A stretch of 10,273 nt of DNA, from assembly GCA_048497495.1 (NCBI GenBank), contig JAFHCF010000052.1, forward strand, positions 1 to 10,273, given 5' to 3'. This document shows, piece after piece, positions 1 to 6,410 of this stretch. Positions within the stretch are counted from its first letter, which is position 1. The number at the start of each line of letters is the position of its first letter. Position numbers and translations under genes: made by a program. The stretch comes from JAFHCF01 sp048497495. Lineage in GTDB: Bacteria; Pseudomonadota; Alphaproteobacteria; Rhizobiales; Ancalomicrobiaceae. The notes below the pieces were generated by a model, which was not told where the DNA came from, did no database searches, and saw only the letters and a program-made list of their open reading frames with translations.

Positions 1-435
1 GCCAACGACCCGGCGCTCAGGGCGGTCTTCGCCGGCCTCGGCGCCGAGGACGACCGGCGGGCGATGACCCGGGCGGTGCTCGAGGGGGTCGGCCAGGCGG
101 TTCTCGACAATCGCGACGCGCTCGCCGCGGCCGGGACGACGATCGCAGAGATCGATCTGGTCGGCGGCGGATCGCGGTCGCGACTGTGGGCGCGGATCCT
201 CGCCGACCAGCTCGAGATCCCGGTCCACCGGGTCGAGGAGGGCTCGGTCGGTGCCGCGCTCGGCGCCGCGCGCCTCGGCCGGATGGCGGCGACAGGCGAG
301 GCGCCCGAGACGGTATGCCGGCGCCCGCGCCGGCTCGAGACCTTCCTACCCGATGCGGCCCGCGCCGCCCTTCATCGTCGAACCCGCGCCCGTTGGCGCC
401 ACCTCGCCCCCTTCGCCAAGGAGATCCGATCATGA
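1..435 (+). CDS. xylB: Xylulokinase, C-terminal part (5' end outside the window)
   Basis: The reading frame is open from the first base and ends at TGA 433-435, giving the last 144 residues of a FGGY-family sugar kinase. The visible part is the C-terminal ATPase-fold domain, with the family motif VGGGSRSRLWARILAD followed by the LEIPVHRVEEGSVGAALGAA segment typical of xylulokinases. The enzyme phosphorylates D-xylulose to D-xylulose 5-phosphate in the cytoplasm, using ATP. The sugar-binding N-terminal half lies to the left of the window, so the substrate call rests mainly on context: xylA follows immediately with a 4-nt ATGA overlap, the usual sign of translational coupling. The tail (about residues 110-144 of the visible part) is rich in Arg and Ala, as often seen at the ends of these kinases. 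Another FGGY kinase is possible in principle but unlikely beside xylA. Confidence 0.9.
   Translation, partial: ANDPALRAVFAGLGAEDDRRAMTRAVLEGVGQAVLDNRDALAAAGTTIAEIDLVGGGSRSRLWARILADQLEIPVHRVEEGSVGAALGAARLGRMAATGEAPETVCRRPRRLETFLPDAARAALHRRTRARWRHLAPFAKEIRS
418..423 (+). promoter_or_regulatory. Ribosome binding site of xylA
   Basis: AAGGAG lies 8 nt before the ATG at 432, inside the last codons of xylB. It fixes the xylA start at 432 and rules out the longer in-frame reading that begins at 186 within xylB. Confidence 0.85.
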
Positions 436-1757
436 ACGCTCCCGCCTCGCGCTTCTTCGGCTCGCTCGAACCGGTCCGCTTCGAGGGCCCCGACAGCGAC
501 AACCCGCTCGCCTATCGCTGGTACGACAAGAACCGCGTCGTCGCCGGCCGCACCATGGCCGAGCACCTGCGCTTCGCCGTCTGCTATTGGCATTCGTTCT
601 GCTGGCCGGGCGGCGACCCCTTCGGCGGCGAGACCTTCCTGCGTCCGTGGATGCACGGCGCCGACCCGATGGAGATGGCGAAGGCCAAGGCCGACGTCGC
701 CTTCGATCTGTTCCGCCTGCTCGACGTGCCCTTCTTCACCTTCCACGACACCGACGCGGCGCCGGAGGGCGCGACCCTCGCCGAACAGGCGAACAACGTC
801 GGGGCGATCTGCGACGTCTTCGAGAAGAAGATGGCGGAGACCGGCGTCAAGCTGCTGTGGGGCACCGCCAACCTGTTCTCGCACCGCCGCTACATGGCGG
901 GGGCGGCGACCAATCCCGACCCGGACGTCTTCGCCCATGCGGCCGGTCAGGTGCGCATCGCGCTCGAGGCGACCAAGCGGCTCGGCGGCGCCAACTACGT
1001 GCTGTGGGGCGGCCGCGAGGGCTACGAGACCCTGCTCAACACCGACATGAAGCGCGAGCTCGACCAGTTCGGCCGCTTCCTCGCCATGGTCGCCGAGCAC
1101 AAGCACAAGATCGGCTTCGACGGCCCGCTGCTGATCGAGCCCAAGCCGCGCGAGCCGACCAAGCACCAGTATGATTTCGACGTCGCCACCGTCTACGGCT
1201 TCCTGGCGCGCTACGATCTGCTCGACGACGTCAAGATCAACATCGAGCAGAACCACGCGTTGCTCGCCGGCCATTCCTTCGAGCACGAGGTGATGCTCGC
1301 CAACGCGCTCGGCATCTTCGGCTCGATCGACATCAACCGCGGCGACGCGCTGCTCGGCTGGGACACCGACCAGTTCGCCATGGACGTCGCCGAACTGACC
1401 CTGGTCTTCCACGAGATCCTCAAGGGCGGCGGCTTCAAGACCGGCGGCATGAACTTCGACGCCAAGATCCGCCGCCAGTCGATCGACCCGGCCGATCTCG
1501 TCTTCGCTCACGCCGGCTCGATCGACGCCTGCGCCCGGGCCCTCCTCAACGCCGGCGCCATGCTGGAGAAGGGCACCCTGACGAAGCCGCTGGCCGAGCG
1601 CTACGCCGGCTGGGACGGCGCCGAGGGCAAGGCGATCCTCGAGGGCAAGCGCACGCTGGCGCAGGTCGCCGACCGGGCGATCGCCGAGAAACTCGACCCG
1701 CAGCCGCGTTCGGGCCGCCAGGAGTATCTCGAAGGCCTGGTGATGCGCAGCGTGTGA
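432..1757 (+). CDS. xylA: Xylose isomerase
   Basis: This 441-residue protein has the length of class II xylose isomerases (E. coli XylA is 440). It converts D-xylose to D-xylulose in the cytoplasm, in a metal-dependent TIM-barrel active site. All key residues are visible: the catalytic pair His105 and Asp108 in FTFHDTD, and the seven metal ligands Glu236 (IEPKP), Glu272 and His275 (IEQNH), Asp300 (GSIDINRG), Asp311 and Asp313 (GWDTDQF) and Asp343 (GGMNFDAK). Their spacing matches E. coli XylA with a constant shift of four residues. The ATG at 432 overlaps the xylB stop (ATGA) and has AAGGAG 8 nt upstream. XylA feeds XylB directly, and the substrate is brought in by the xylFGH transporter on the opposite strand. 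Nothing looks truncated or mutated. Confidence 0.98.
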   Translation: MNAPASRFFGSLEPVRFEGPDSDNPLAYRWYDKNRVVAGRTMAEHLRFAVCYWHSFCWPGGDPFGGETFLRPWMHGADPMEMAKAKADVAFDLFRLLDVPFFTFHDTDAAPEGATLAEQANNVGAICDVFEKKMAETGVKLLWGTANLFSHRRYMAGAATNPDPDVFAHAAGQVRIALEATKRLGGANYVLWGGREGYETLLNTDMKRELDQFGRFLAMVAEHKHKIGFDGPLLIEPKPREPTKHQYDFDVATVYGFLARYDLLDDVKINIEQNHALLAGHSFEHEVMLANALGIFGSIDINRGDALLGWDTDQFAMDVAELTLVFHEILKGGGFKTGGMNFDAKIRRQSIDPADLVFAHAGSIDACARALLNAGAMLEKGTLTKPLAERYAGWDGAEGKAILEGKRTLAQVADRAIAEKLDPQPRSGRQEYLEGLVMRSV

Positions 1758-1773
1758 GGCGCGGGCGCCGTGA

Positions 1774-1799
1774 CGGTGATCGCCCGTCGGCGATCACCG
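1774..1799 (+). terminator. Hairpin after xylA (possible terminator)
   Basis: An 11-bp perfect stem (CGGTGATCGCC paired with GGCGATCACCG) encloses a 4-nt loop, starting 17 nt after the xylA stop. No T-run follows; the next bases are GTCGGGG. It could be a weak or Rho-assisted terminator, or a 3'-end stabiliser of the xylBA transcript. It lies just before the SD of the next gene. Confidence 0.5.
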
Positions 1800-1802
1800 G
1801 TC

Positions 1803-1809
1803 GGGGGAG
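1803..1809 (+). promoter_or_regulatory. Ribosome binding site fixing the start at 1815
   Basis: GGGGGAG lies 5 nt before the ATG at 1815. The alternative in-frame GTG at 1770 would place the first codons in the hairpin at 1774-1799 and has no purine-rich SD, so 1815 is preferred. Confidence 0.65.
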
Positions 1810-1814
1810 ATTCG

Positions 1815-2495
1815 ATGGCGCGCGGGAACCGGGTGACGCCGTTCGGGACGCTCGAGGCGGTGGCGGCGCGCGGCCGGATGATGGGCAACCGCGGCGACCT
1901 CCACGGCCGCGACGGATCGATCGTGGCGACCCGGCGATCGGGCAACCTCCGCTGGATCTCCTGCACGCTCGAGGAGGTACTCGGCCGCCGTGTCGTCTTC
2001 GACACGCCCGGCCGCTACACGCCGCTGTTCTTCGCCGACGAGGCGGTCGCGCTGGCGGCCGGCCATCGCCCCTGCCGCCTGTGCCGTGACGCCGCCTTCC
2101 GCCGCTTCGCCGCCGCCTGGAATCGGTGCCACGGCCGATCACCCGAAGTCCGCGTTGCCGTCGGCGAGATCGACCGGCGGCTCGATCCGCTGCGCGGCGC
2201 GGCGGACGAACATCCGAGGGCGCGGCTCGGCGACCTGCCCGACGGCTCGTTCGTCGTCCGGCCGGATGCGCCCGAGACGGCGCTTCTGATCTGGCGGGGC
2301 GGCCTCTGGCCTTGGTCCCACCAGGGCTATTGCGACGCGGTCGCGATCGACGGGAGAGACGAGGTGACGGTGTTGACGCCGGCGCCGATCGTCGCCGTGC
2401 TCGCCGCCGGCTACGTCCCCGACGTCGACCCATCGGCGGCGCGCCGGCCCGCGCTCGGGACGGCTTCCGATCCAGCCGATCGGGACGGGCGCTAG
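1815..2495 (+). CDS. Conserved uncharacterised protein with Ada-like HRPCxxCR motif
   Basis: This 226-residue, probably soluble protein has no signal peptide or membrane segment. It looks like a conserved but unnamed alphaproteobacterial family: an N-terminal RMMGNRGDLH block (residues 21-30), WISC (Cys50), then YTPLFFADEAVALAAGHRPC (residues 68-87) running into RLCR, so His84, Cys87 and Cys90 cluster. A C-terminal block follows (LIWRGGLWPWSHQGY, about 158-172; VTVLTPAPIVAVLAAGYVP, about 184-202). The GHRPCxxCR block resembles the second half of the zinc site in the N-terminal domain of Ada (AGFRPCKRC), but the first half has only one Cys here and no methyltransferase or AraC domain is present. 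Metal binding is therefore an inference and the function is unknown. It follows xylA after 57 nt and a hairpin, so co-transcription is uncertain. The stop overlaps that of the convergent DUF930 gene. Confidence 0.8.
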   Translation: MARGNRVTPFGTLEAVAARGRMMGNRGDLHGRDGSIVATRRSGNLRWISCTLEEVLGRRVVFDTPGRYTPLFFADEAVALAAGHRPCRLCRDAAFRRFAAAWNRCHGRSPEVRVAVGEIDRRLDPLRGAADEHPRARLGDLPDGSFVVRPDAPETALLIWRGGLWPWSHQGYCDAVAIDGRDEVTVLTPAPIVAVLAAGYVPDVDPSAARRPALGTASDPADRDGR

Positions 2496-3193
2496 TCGAG
2501 GGGGCCGTCGTCGTCGCCGAGGGCGTGATCGGCCCACAGGCGTCTGGGGATGGCCTCGCCAACGCGGAATTCGAAGCCGTCGACCTCGGCATGGTCGGGC
2601 CGCAGGGTGCATCGGAAGTGAACCGCGTACCAGTTCCGCCGGCTGCGGAAGGCGGCGCCGTCGGCGACGAGCGTCTCGCCGGAGACGACGATGTCGGCCA
2701 TCGCATAGGCGACCAGCGAATCCGGCCGCAAGGCCGTCTTCCAGGCGGCGATCTGCGCCATCGCCTCGACGTTGCAGAGTTGGATCGCCCGCTCCTCCGG
2801 CGCCATCCGCGACATCTCCAGCCGTGCCGACCGGTTTCGCGGCGAGGCGAGTTCCTGGCCCGAGAGCATGCGGCCCGGCTTCACCATCGCCGGCCCGGTA
2901 GGCCGCGACGGGGCGGCGTCCGGCGGCGGCACGGGGCGGGTGGGGCGGGCGGGCACCGGACGAGGTGCGGGCACGGGTGCCGCATCGGCGGAAGGTGGTG
3001 GCGGACGCGCGTCCGTGGCCGGCGGCGGCGCGACGATCTCGACCGCGACGGCCTGGATGTCCGAAGGTTCGGAATGCCGGGGCGTCGGCAGCGCCAGAAG
3101 GGCCGCGGCGAGCCCGGCGTGCAGGAAAAGCGAGGCGAGGAGTCCCCAGGGGACGGGGCGGCGGACCGGCCGCGCGGGTGCCTCCTCGCTCAT
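2492..3193 (-). CDS. DUF930 domain-containing membrane-anchored envelope protein
   Basis: This 233-residue protein has a TonB-like layout. A short cytoplasmic Arg/Pro-rich start is followed by one hydrophobic segment (about 16-36), a long Pro/Ala/Arg-rich linker (about 54-106) and a compact C-terminal domain (about 125-222). That domain carries the DUF930 pattern: APEERAIQLCNVEAMAQI, then ADGAAFRSRRNWYAVHFRC and FEFRVGEAIPRRLW. Cys140 and Cys195 could form a periplasmic disulfide. The linker suggests a domain held away from the inner membrane, as in TonB or TolA, but no TonB C-terminal motif is seen and the function of DUF930 is unknown. The ATG at 3193 has no strong SD, and no better in-frame start was recognised. 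It is separated from the xylFGH operon upstream by an intrinsic terminator, so it should have its own promoter within 3194-3390; I could not identify one. Confidence 0.82.
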   Translation of the reverse strand: MSEEAPARPVRRPVPWGLLASLFLHAGLAAALLALPTPRHSEPSDIQAVAVEIVAPPPATDARPPPPSADAAPVPAPRPVPARPTRPVPPPDAAPSRPTGPAMVKPGRMLSGQELASPRNRSARLEMSRMAPEERAIQLCNVEAMAQIAAWKTALRPDSLVAYAMADIVVSGETLVADGAAFRSRRNWYAVHFRCTLRPDHAEVDGFEFRVGEAIPRRLWADHALGDDDGPLD

Positions 3194-3490
3194 CCGTCAG
3201 ATCCGAGACGCCGCGGCGAGGATCGCGCGCACGAGTTCGAGGAAGGCCGAGGCCCCGACGGGTTCTGCATTCCGCAACGAGCGCAACGGCGGACCCTCCG
3301 GCGGCGGCACCGATCTCTCGACACCGAGAACTCGGCGAATTCGAGGCCGAGCGCCGGTCCGCGAGGCCCTGTCCGGATGTGGCCCGCCAAGAAAAACCCC
3401 GGCCGAGCGATCGGCCGGGGAAGGAGACGCGCGGGAAACCCGCGTCCCGAGAGACCCGCGGCGCGATGCCTCGGCATCACGCCGATCGCG
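3194..3490. other. Gene-free stretch between xylH and the DUF930 gene
   Basis: About 300 nt without a credible gene. It holds the xylFGH terminator (3391-3420) and presumably the promoter of the DUF930 gene, although no clear -35/-10 pair was seen. A small 5-bp hairpin (TCTCG-ACAC-CGAGA, 3316-3329) is the only other structure noted. A minus-strand open frame across 3190-3480 runs through the terminator and has Arg/Pro-rich shadow composition. Confidence 0.6.
3391..3420 (-). terminator. Intrinsic terminator of the xylFGH operon
   Basis: Read on the minus strand, a perfect 10-bp GC-rich stem (CCCCGGCCGA with TCGGCCGGGG) and a 4-nt loop are followed directly by TTTTTC. It lies about 70 nt after the xylH stop. 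This is a standard Rho-independent terminator and marks the 3' end of the operon. Confidence 0.92.
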
Positions 3491-4657
3491 TCACCGCGCG
3501 TTGCCGGAGGAGACGATGTCCATCCACACCGCCAGCACCAGGATGACGCCCTTGACGATCTGCTGCCAGAAGGTCTCGACCCCGAGCATCGACATGCCGT
3601 TGTCGAGGCTCGCCATGATCACCGCGCCGACCAGCGCGCCGGCGACCGAACCGATGCCGCCGCGCATCGAGGTGCCGCCGATGAAGCAGGAGGCGATGGC
3701 GTCGAGTTCGCCGCCGAAGCCGGCCGACGGGGTGCCGGCGGCCAGGCGCGCCGTGGTGGTGAGGCCGGCGAAGGCGCACATCAGGCCCATCAGCCCGAAG
3801 ACCAGCAGCTTGACCATGTTGACGTCGACACCGGAGAGTCGGGTCGCCTCGAGGTTCGAGCCGACCGCGTAGATGCGGCGGCCGAACACCGTCTTGTTGC
3901 CGATGATGGTGAAGACGCCGAGGATGGCGAGCAGGATCAGCACCGGAACCGGGACGCCCTGGTAGCTGTTGAGGGTCAGGACGAAACCGAGGATCACCGC
4001 GCCGATCGCCACCAGACGGGCGACTTCCACGGTGATCGAGGACACCGGCAGCGCGTGTTTCATGCGCCCGGCCCGGGTTCGAAAGGCCGTCACCACCAGC
4101 AGCAGGAAGAGGACGGCGGCGAGCCCGTCGCCGACCGAGCCGGGCAGGTAGCCCTGGCCGATCACCTTCAGAGCCTCGGAGGTCGGCGCGATAGTGGTGC
4201 CGCCGGTGAGACCGAGCACGGCGCCGCGGAAGACCAGCATGCCGCCGAGGGTGACGATGAAGGAGGGAATCCCCTGATAGGCGGTGAGCCAGCCGACGCA
4301 GAGCCCCAGCGCGATGCCGAGGAGGATCACCACCGCGATCGTGCCGGCCAGCGGCCAATGATAGGTGACGTCGAGCACCGCGGCGATGCCACCGAGAAGG
4401 CCGAGCAGCGAGCCGACCGACAGGTCGATCTCGCCGGCGACGATGACGAACACCATGGCGCTCGCCAACATGCCGGTGATCGCCATCTGTCGCAGCAGGT
4501 TGGAGAAGTTGCGGGCGGTCAGGAACTGCGATCCGCCGAGGTCGGCGTCGTAGGTCATGAAGCTGAAGAAGGCCCAGATCACCGCGATGATGATGAGGAG
4601 GGCGACGATCTTGTAGGACGAGAGAAAAGTTCTCAGGTCTTTGCGGGTCAGTGTCAT
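3491..4657 (-). CDS. xylH: D-xylose ABC transporter, permease subunit
   Basis: This 388-residue, strongly hydrophobic inner-membrane protein belongs to the branched-chain/ribose permease family (BPD_transp_2) and has nearly the length of E. coli XylH (393). It forms the translocation channel for D-xylose. About ten membrane segments can be drawn, the first at about 17-35. Visible family motifs are VAGEIDLSVGS (73-83), FGRRIYAVGSNLEATRLSG (258-276), which is the region facing the ATPase, and GGELDAIASCFIGGTSMRGG (315-334), the EAA-like block. It is the last gene of xylF-xylG-xylH, starting 43 nt after the xylG stop. The ATG at 4657 has only a weak SD: an AGGA lies about 15 nt upstream. A 12-codon GTG-initiated frame (4692-4654) ends in TGA overlapping this ATG, so coupled translation is possible. 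An intrinsic terminator follows. Confidence 0.95.
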   Translation of the reverse strand: MTLTRKDLRTFLSSYKIVALLIIIAVIWAFFSFMTYDADLGGSQFLTARNFSNLLRQMAITGMLASAMVFVIVAGEIDLSVGSLLGLLGGIAAVLDVTYHWPLAGTIAVVILLGIALGLCVGWLTAYQGIPSFIVTLGGMLVFRGAVLGLTGGTTIAPTSEALKVIGQGYLPGSVGDGLAAVLFLLLVVTAFRTRAGRMKHALPVSSITVEVARLVAIGAVILGFVLTLNSYQGVPVPVLILLAILGVFTIIGNKTVFGRRIYAVGSNLEATRLSGVDVNMVKLLVFGLMGLMCAFAGLTTTARLAAGTPSAGFGGELDAIASCFIGGTSMRGGIGSVAGALVGAVIMASLDNGMSMLGVETFWQQIVKGVILVLAVWMDIVSSGNAR

Positions 4658-4700
4658 GGCGCGCCTACCGTGTCCTTGTTCTTCTCGTTCACACAGGCCG

Positions 4701-6239
4701 TCAGGCGGCGGCCTTTTCCTGCTTGCCGAGAGCGGCGGCGAGGATCTTTTCCTGACTGAGGCCGGTGTTGGGGAAGTCGCCGCGAAGACGCCCCTCGCCC
4801 ATCACCAGGACCCGATCGGAGATGCCGAGCACCTCGGGCAGTTCCGAGGAGATCATCAACACCGCGACGCCCTCGCCGGCCAGCTCGAAGATCAGCTTGT
4901 AGATCTCGTATTTGGCGCCGACGTCGACACCCCGGGTGGGCTCGTCGAGGATCAGCACGCGGGGGTCGGGCAGCAGCATCTTGGCCACCACCGCCTTCTG
5001 CTGATTGCCGCCGGAGAGGCTGGCGATGGGCAGGAGCGGCTGGGCGGTCTTGATCTTCATGCGCAGGATCTCCGCCTGGATCACCGCGAGTTCTTCTTCC
5101 TCGTCGATCAGACCGGCGTGGGTGTAGCGGCCGAGCACCGACATGGTGATGTTGTGGCCGACGCCCATCAACGGCACGATGCCGTGGCGCTTGCGGTCCT
5201 CCGGCACCATGCAGATGCCCTGCTTGACCGCTTCGCGCGGGCTCCTCACCCGGATCTGGCGACCGTCGAGGAAGATGGCGCCGCTGTGCTCGCCACGCCA
5301 ACAGCCGAAGAGATGGGACGCGAGCTCGGTCCGCCCGGCGCCGACGAGGCCGGCGACGCCGAGGATCTCGCCGCGCCGGAGCACGAAGGAGACGTCGTCG
5401 ACGAGCTTGCGTTCGGTGTTGGTGGTGTCCCAGACGGTGCAGTTGCGGGCCTCGAAGACCACCTCGCCGACCGTGTGCTCGGAGCGCGGAAAGAGGTTCT
5501 TCATCTCGCGGCCGACCATCAGGGTGATGATCTTGTCGGTGGTGAGATCGGCCATCGGCGCGGTCGCCACGTGGGTACCGTCGCGGATGACGGTGACGGT
5601 GTCGGCGATCTCGGCGACCTCGTCGAGCTTGTGGGAGATGTAGACGCAGGCCATGCCGCGCGCCTTGAACTCCTTGACCAGGTCGAGCAGCGTCCGCGTC
5701 TCCGACTGCGTCAGCGCCGAGGTCGGCTCGTCGAGGATCAGCAGCTTGGCGTTCTTGTTGAGCGCCTTGGCGATCTCGATCAGTTGCTGCTTGCCGCCCG
5801 AATAGGCCATCACCGGCAGGGCGACGTTGATGTCGGGCATCTTCAACTGGGCCATCAGCTCCGCGGCGCGGGCGTTCATGGTGTCGTAGTCGACGAAGCC
5901 GCCGAAGGTGGTGGGCTCGGAGCCGAGGAAGATGTTCTCGGCGACCGAGAGATGCGGCACCATCATCAGTTCCTGATGGATGATGACGATGCCGGCCTCT
6001 TCGGTCTCGCGGATGTTGCGGGCCTTCAGCTCGGCGCCTTCCCACAGGATGGTCCCCGTCCACGATCCCGGCGGATAGACGGCGGAGAGAACCTTCATCA
6101 GGGTCGACTTGCCGGCGCCGTTCTCGCCGCACAGGCCGACGCATTCACCGGCGCGGACCGTCAGATCGATGCCGTCGATCGCCTTGACGCCGGAGAATTC
6201 CTTGGTGATGTCGCGCATCTCGAGCAGATAGTCGGCCAT
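4701..6239 (-). CDS. xylG: D-xylose ABC transporter, ATP-binding subunit
   Basis: This 512-residue protein is a tandem-ABC ATPase of the monosaccharide importer class, with the same length as XylG proteins (about 513). It powers xylose import by binding XylH at the inner membrane. The first ABC unit has Walker A GENGAGKST (38-46), Q-loop Gln89, signature YSGGKQQ (146-152), Walker B LLILDEP (166-172) and His203 of the H-loop. The second unit has a degenerate Walker A, GLVGAGRTE (297-305), without the Lys-Ser/Thr pair, an intact LSGGNQQ signature (408-414), Walker B VLILDEP (428-434) and ISSELPE, with Ser at the H-loop place. This asymmetry is normal for the family and implies one competent ATP site per pair. 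The start at 6239 has an AGGGA about 10 nt upstream. It is separated from xylF by 171 nt holding a strong hairpin. Confidence 0.96.
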   Translation of the reverse strand: MADYLLEMRDITKEFSGVKAIDGIDLTVRAGECVGLCGENGAGKSTLMKVLSAVYPPGSWTGTILWEGAELKARNIRETEEAGIVIIHQELMMVPHLSVAENIFLGSEPTTFGGFVDYDTMNARAAELMAQLKMPDINVALPVMAYSGGKQQLIEIAKALNKNAKLLILDEPTSALTQSETRTLLDLVKEFKARGMACVYISHKLDEVAEIADTVTVIRDGTHVATAPMADLTTDKIITLMVGREMKNLFPRSEHTVGEVVFEARNCTVWDTTNTERKLVDDVSFVLRRGEILGVAGLVGAGRTELASHLFGCWRGEHSGAIFLDGRQIRVRSPREAVKQGICMVPEDRKRHGIVPLMGVGHNITMSVLGRYTHAGLIDEEEELAVIQAEILRMKIKTAQPLLPIASLSGGNQQKAVVAKMLLPDPRVLILDEPTRGVDVGAKYEIYKLIFELAGEGVAVLMISSELPEVLGISDRVLVMGEGRLRGDFPNTGLSQEKILAAALGKQEKAAA

Positions 6240-6410
6240 GGATCGAAGTTCCCTGCTCCGAGTGGCGAAGGGGCCGCGCGCCCTTCGATCATCCGATCAC
6301 GCGCGGCGGACGCGCGCAAGGCGGGAGGAGGCGGATCGACGCCGCGTCGGCGGGCCCTCTCCCGAGGGGCGTCCGCGGCGGCCGAGGCCGCCACGGACGA
6401 AGGCGACGGA
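6240..6410 (-). promoter_or_regulatory. xylF-xylG intergenic region with stable hairpin
   Basis: A 171-nt gap inside the operon. A hairpin at 6371-6398 begins 13 nt after the xylF stop: outer GTCCG/CGGAC, one C-A mismatch, then GGCGGC/GCCGCC around a CGAG loop. No T-run follows it on the minus strand. Such structures often protect the binding-protein message and limit read-through, so that XylF is made in excess of XylG and XylH; that role here is inferred. A second, weaker dyad near the xylG start (CGAAGGG 6266-6272 with CCCTTCG 6281-6287) competes with GATCGAAG 6241-6248 pairing to CTTCGATC 6283-6290. Confidence 0.55.

Noticed and set aside
372..1511. 379-codon minus-strand frame opposite xylA
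   Set aside because: xylA has every catalytic and metal-binding residue; the opposite frame is Val/Asp/Glu/Arg-rich with no recognisable domain.
1770..1814. GTG start adding 15 residues to the HRPCxxCR protein
   Set aside because: The extension covers the hairpin after xylA, lacks an SD and adds a basic stretch before the conserved part; the ATG at 1815 has GGGGGAG at good distance.
3190..3480. 96-codon minus-strand frame overlapping the DUF930 start by ATGA
   Set aside because: The xylFGH terminator lies inside it and the protein is Arg/Pro-rich without family features, so the overlap is probably chance.
2126..4759. 877-codon open frame on the plus strand
   Set aside because: It runs antisense through the DUF930 gene and xylH and across the terminator; its composition is Arg/Asp/His/Gly-rich without any motif. 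It is a shadow frame of GC-rich DNA.
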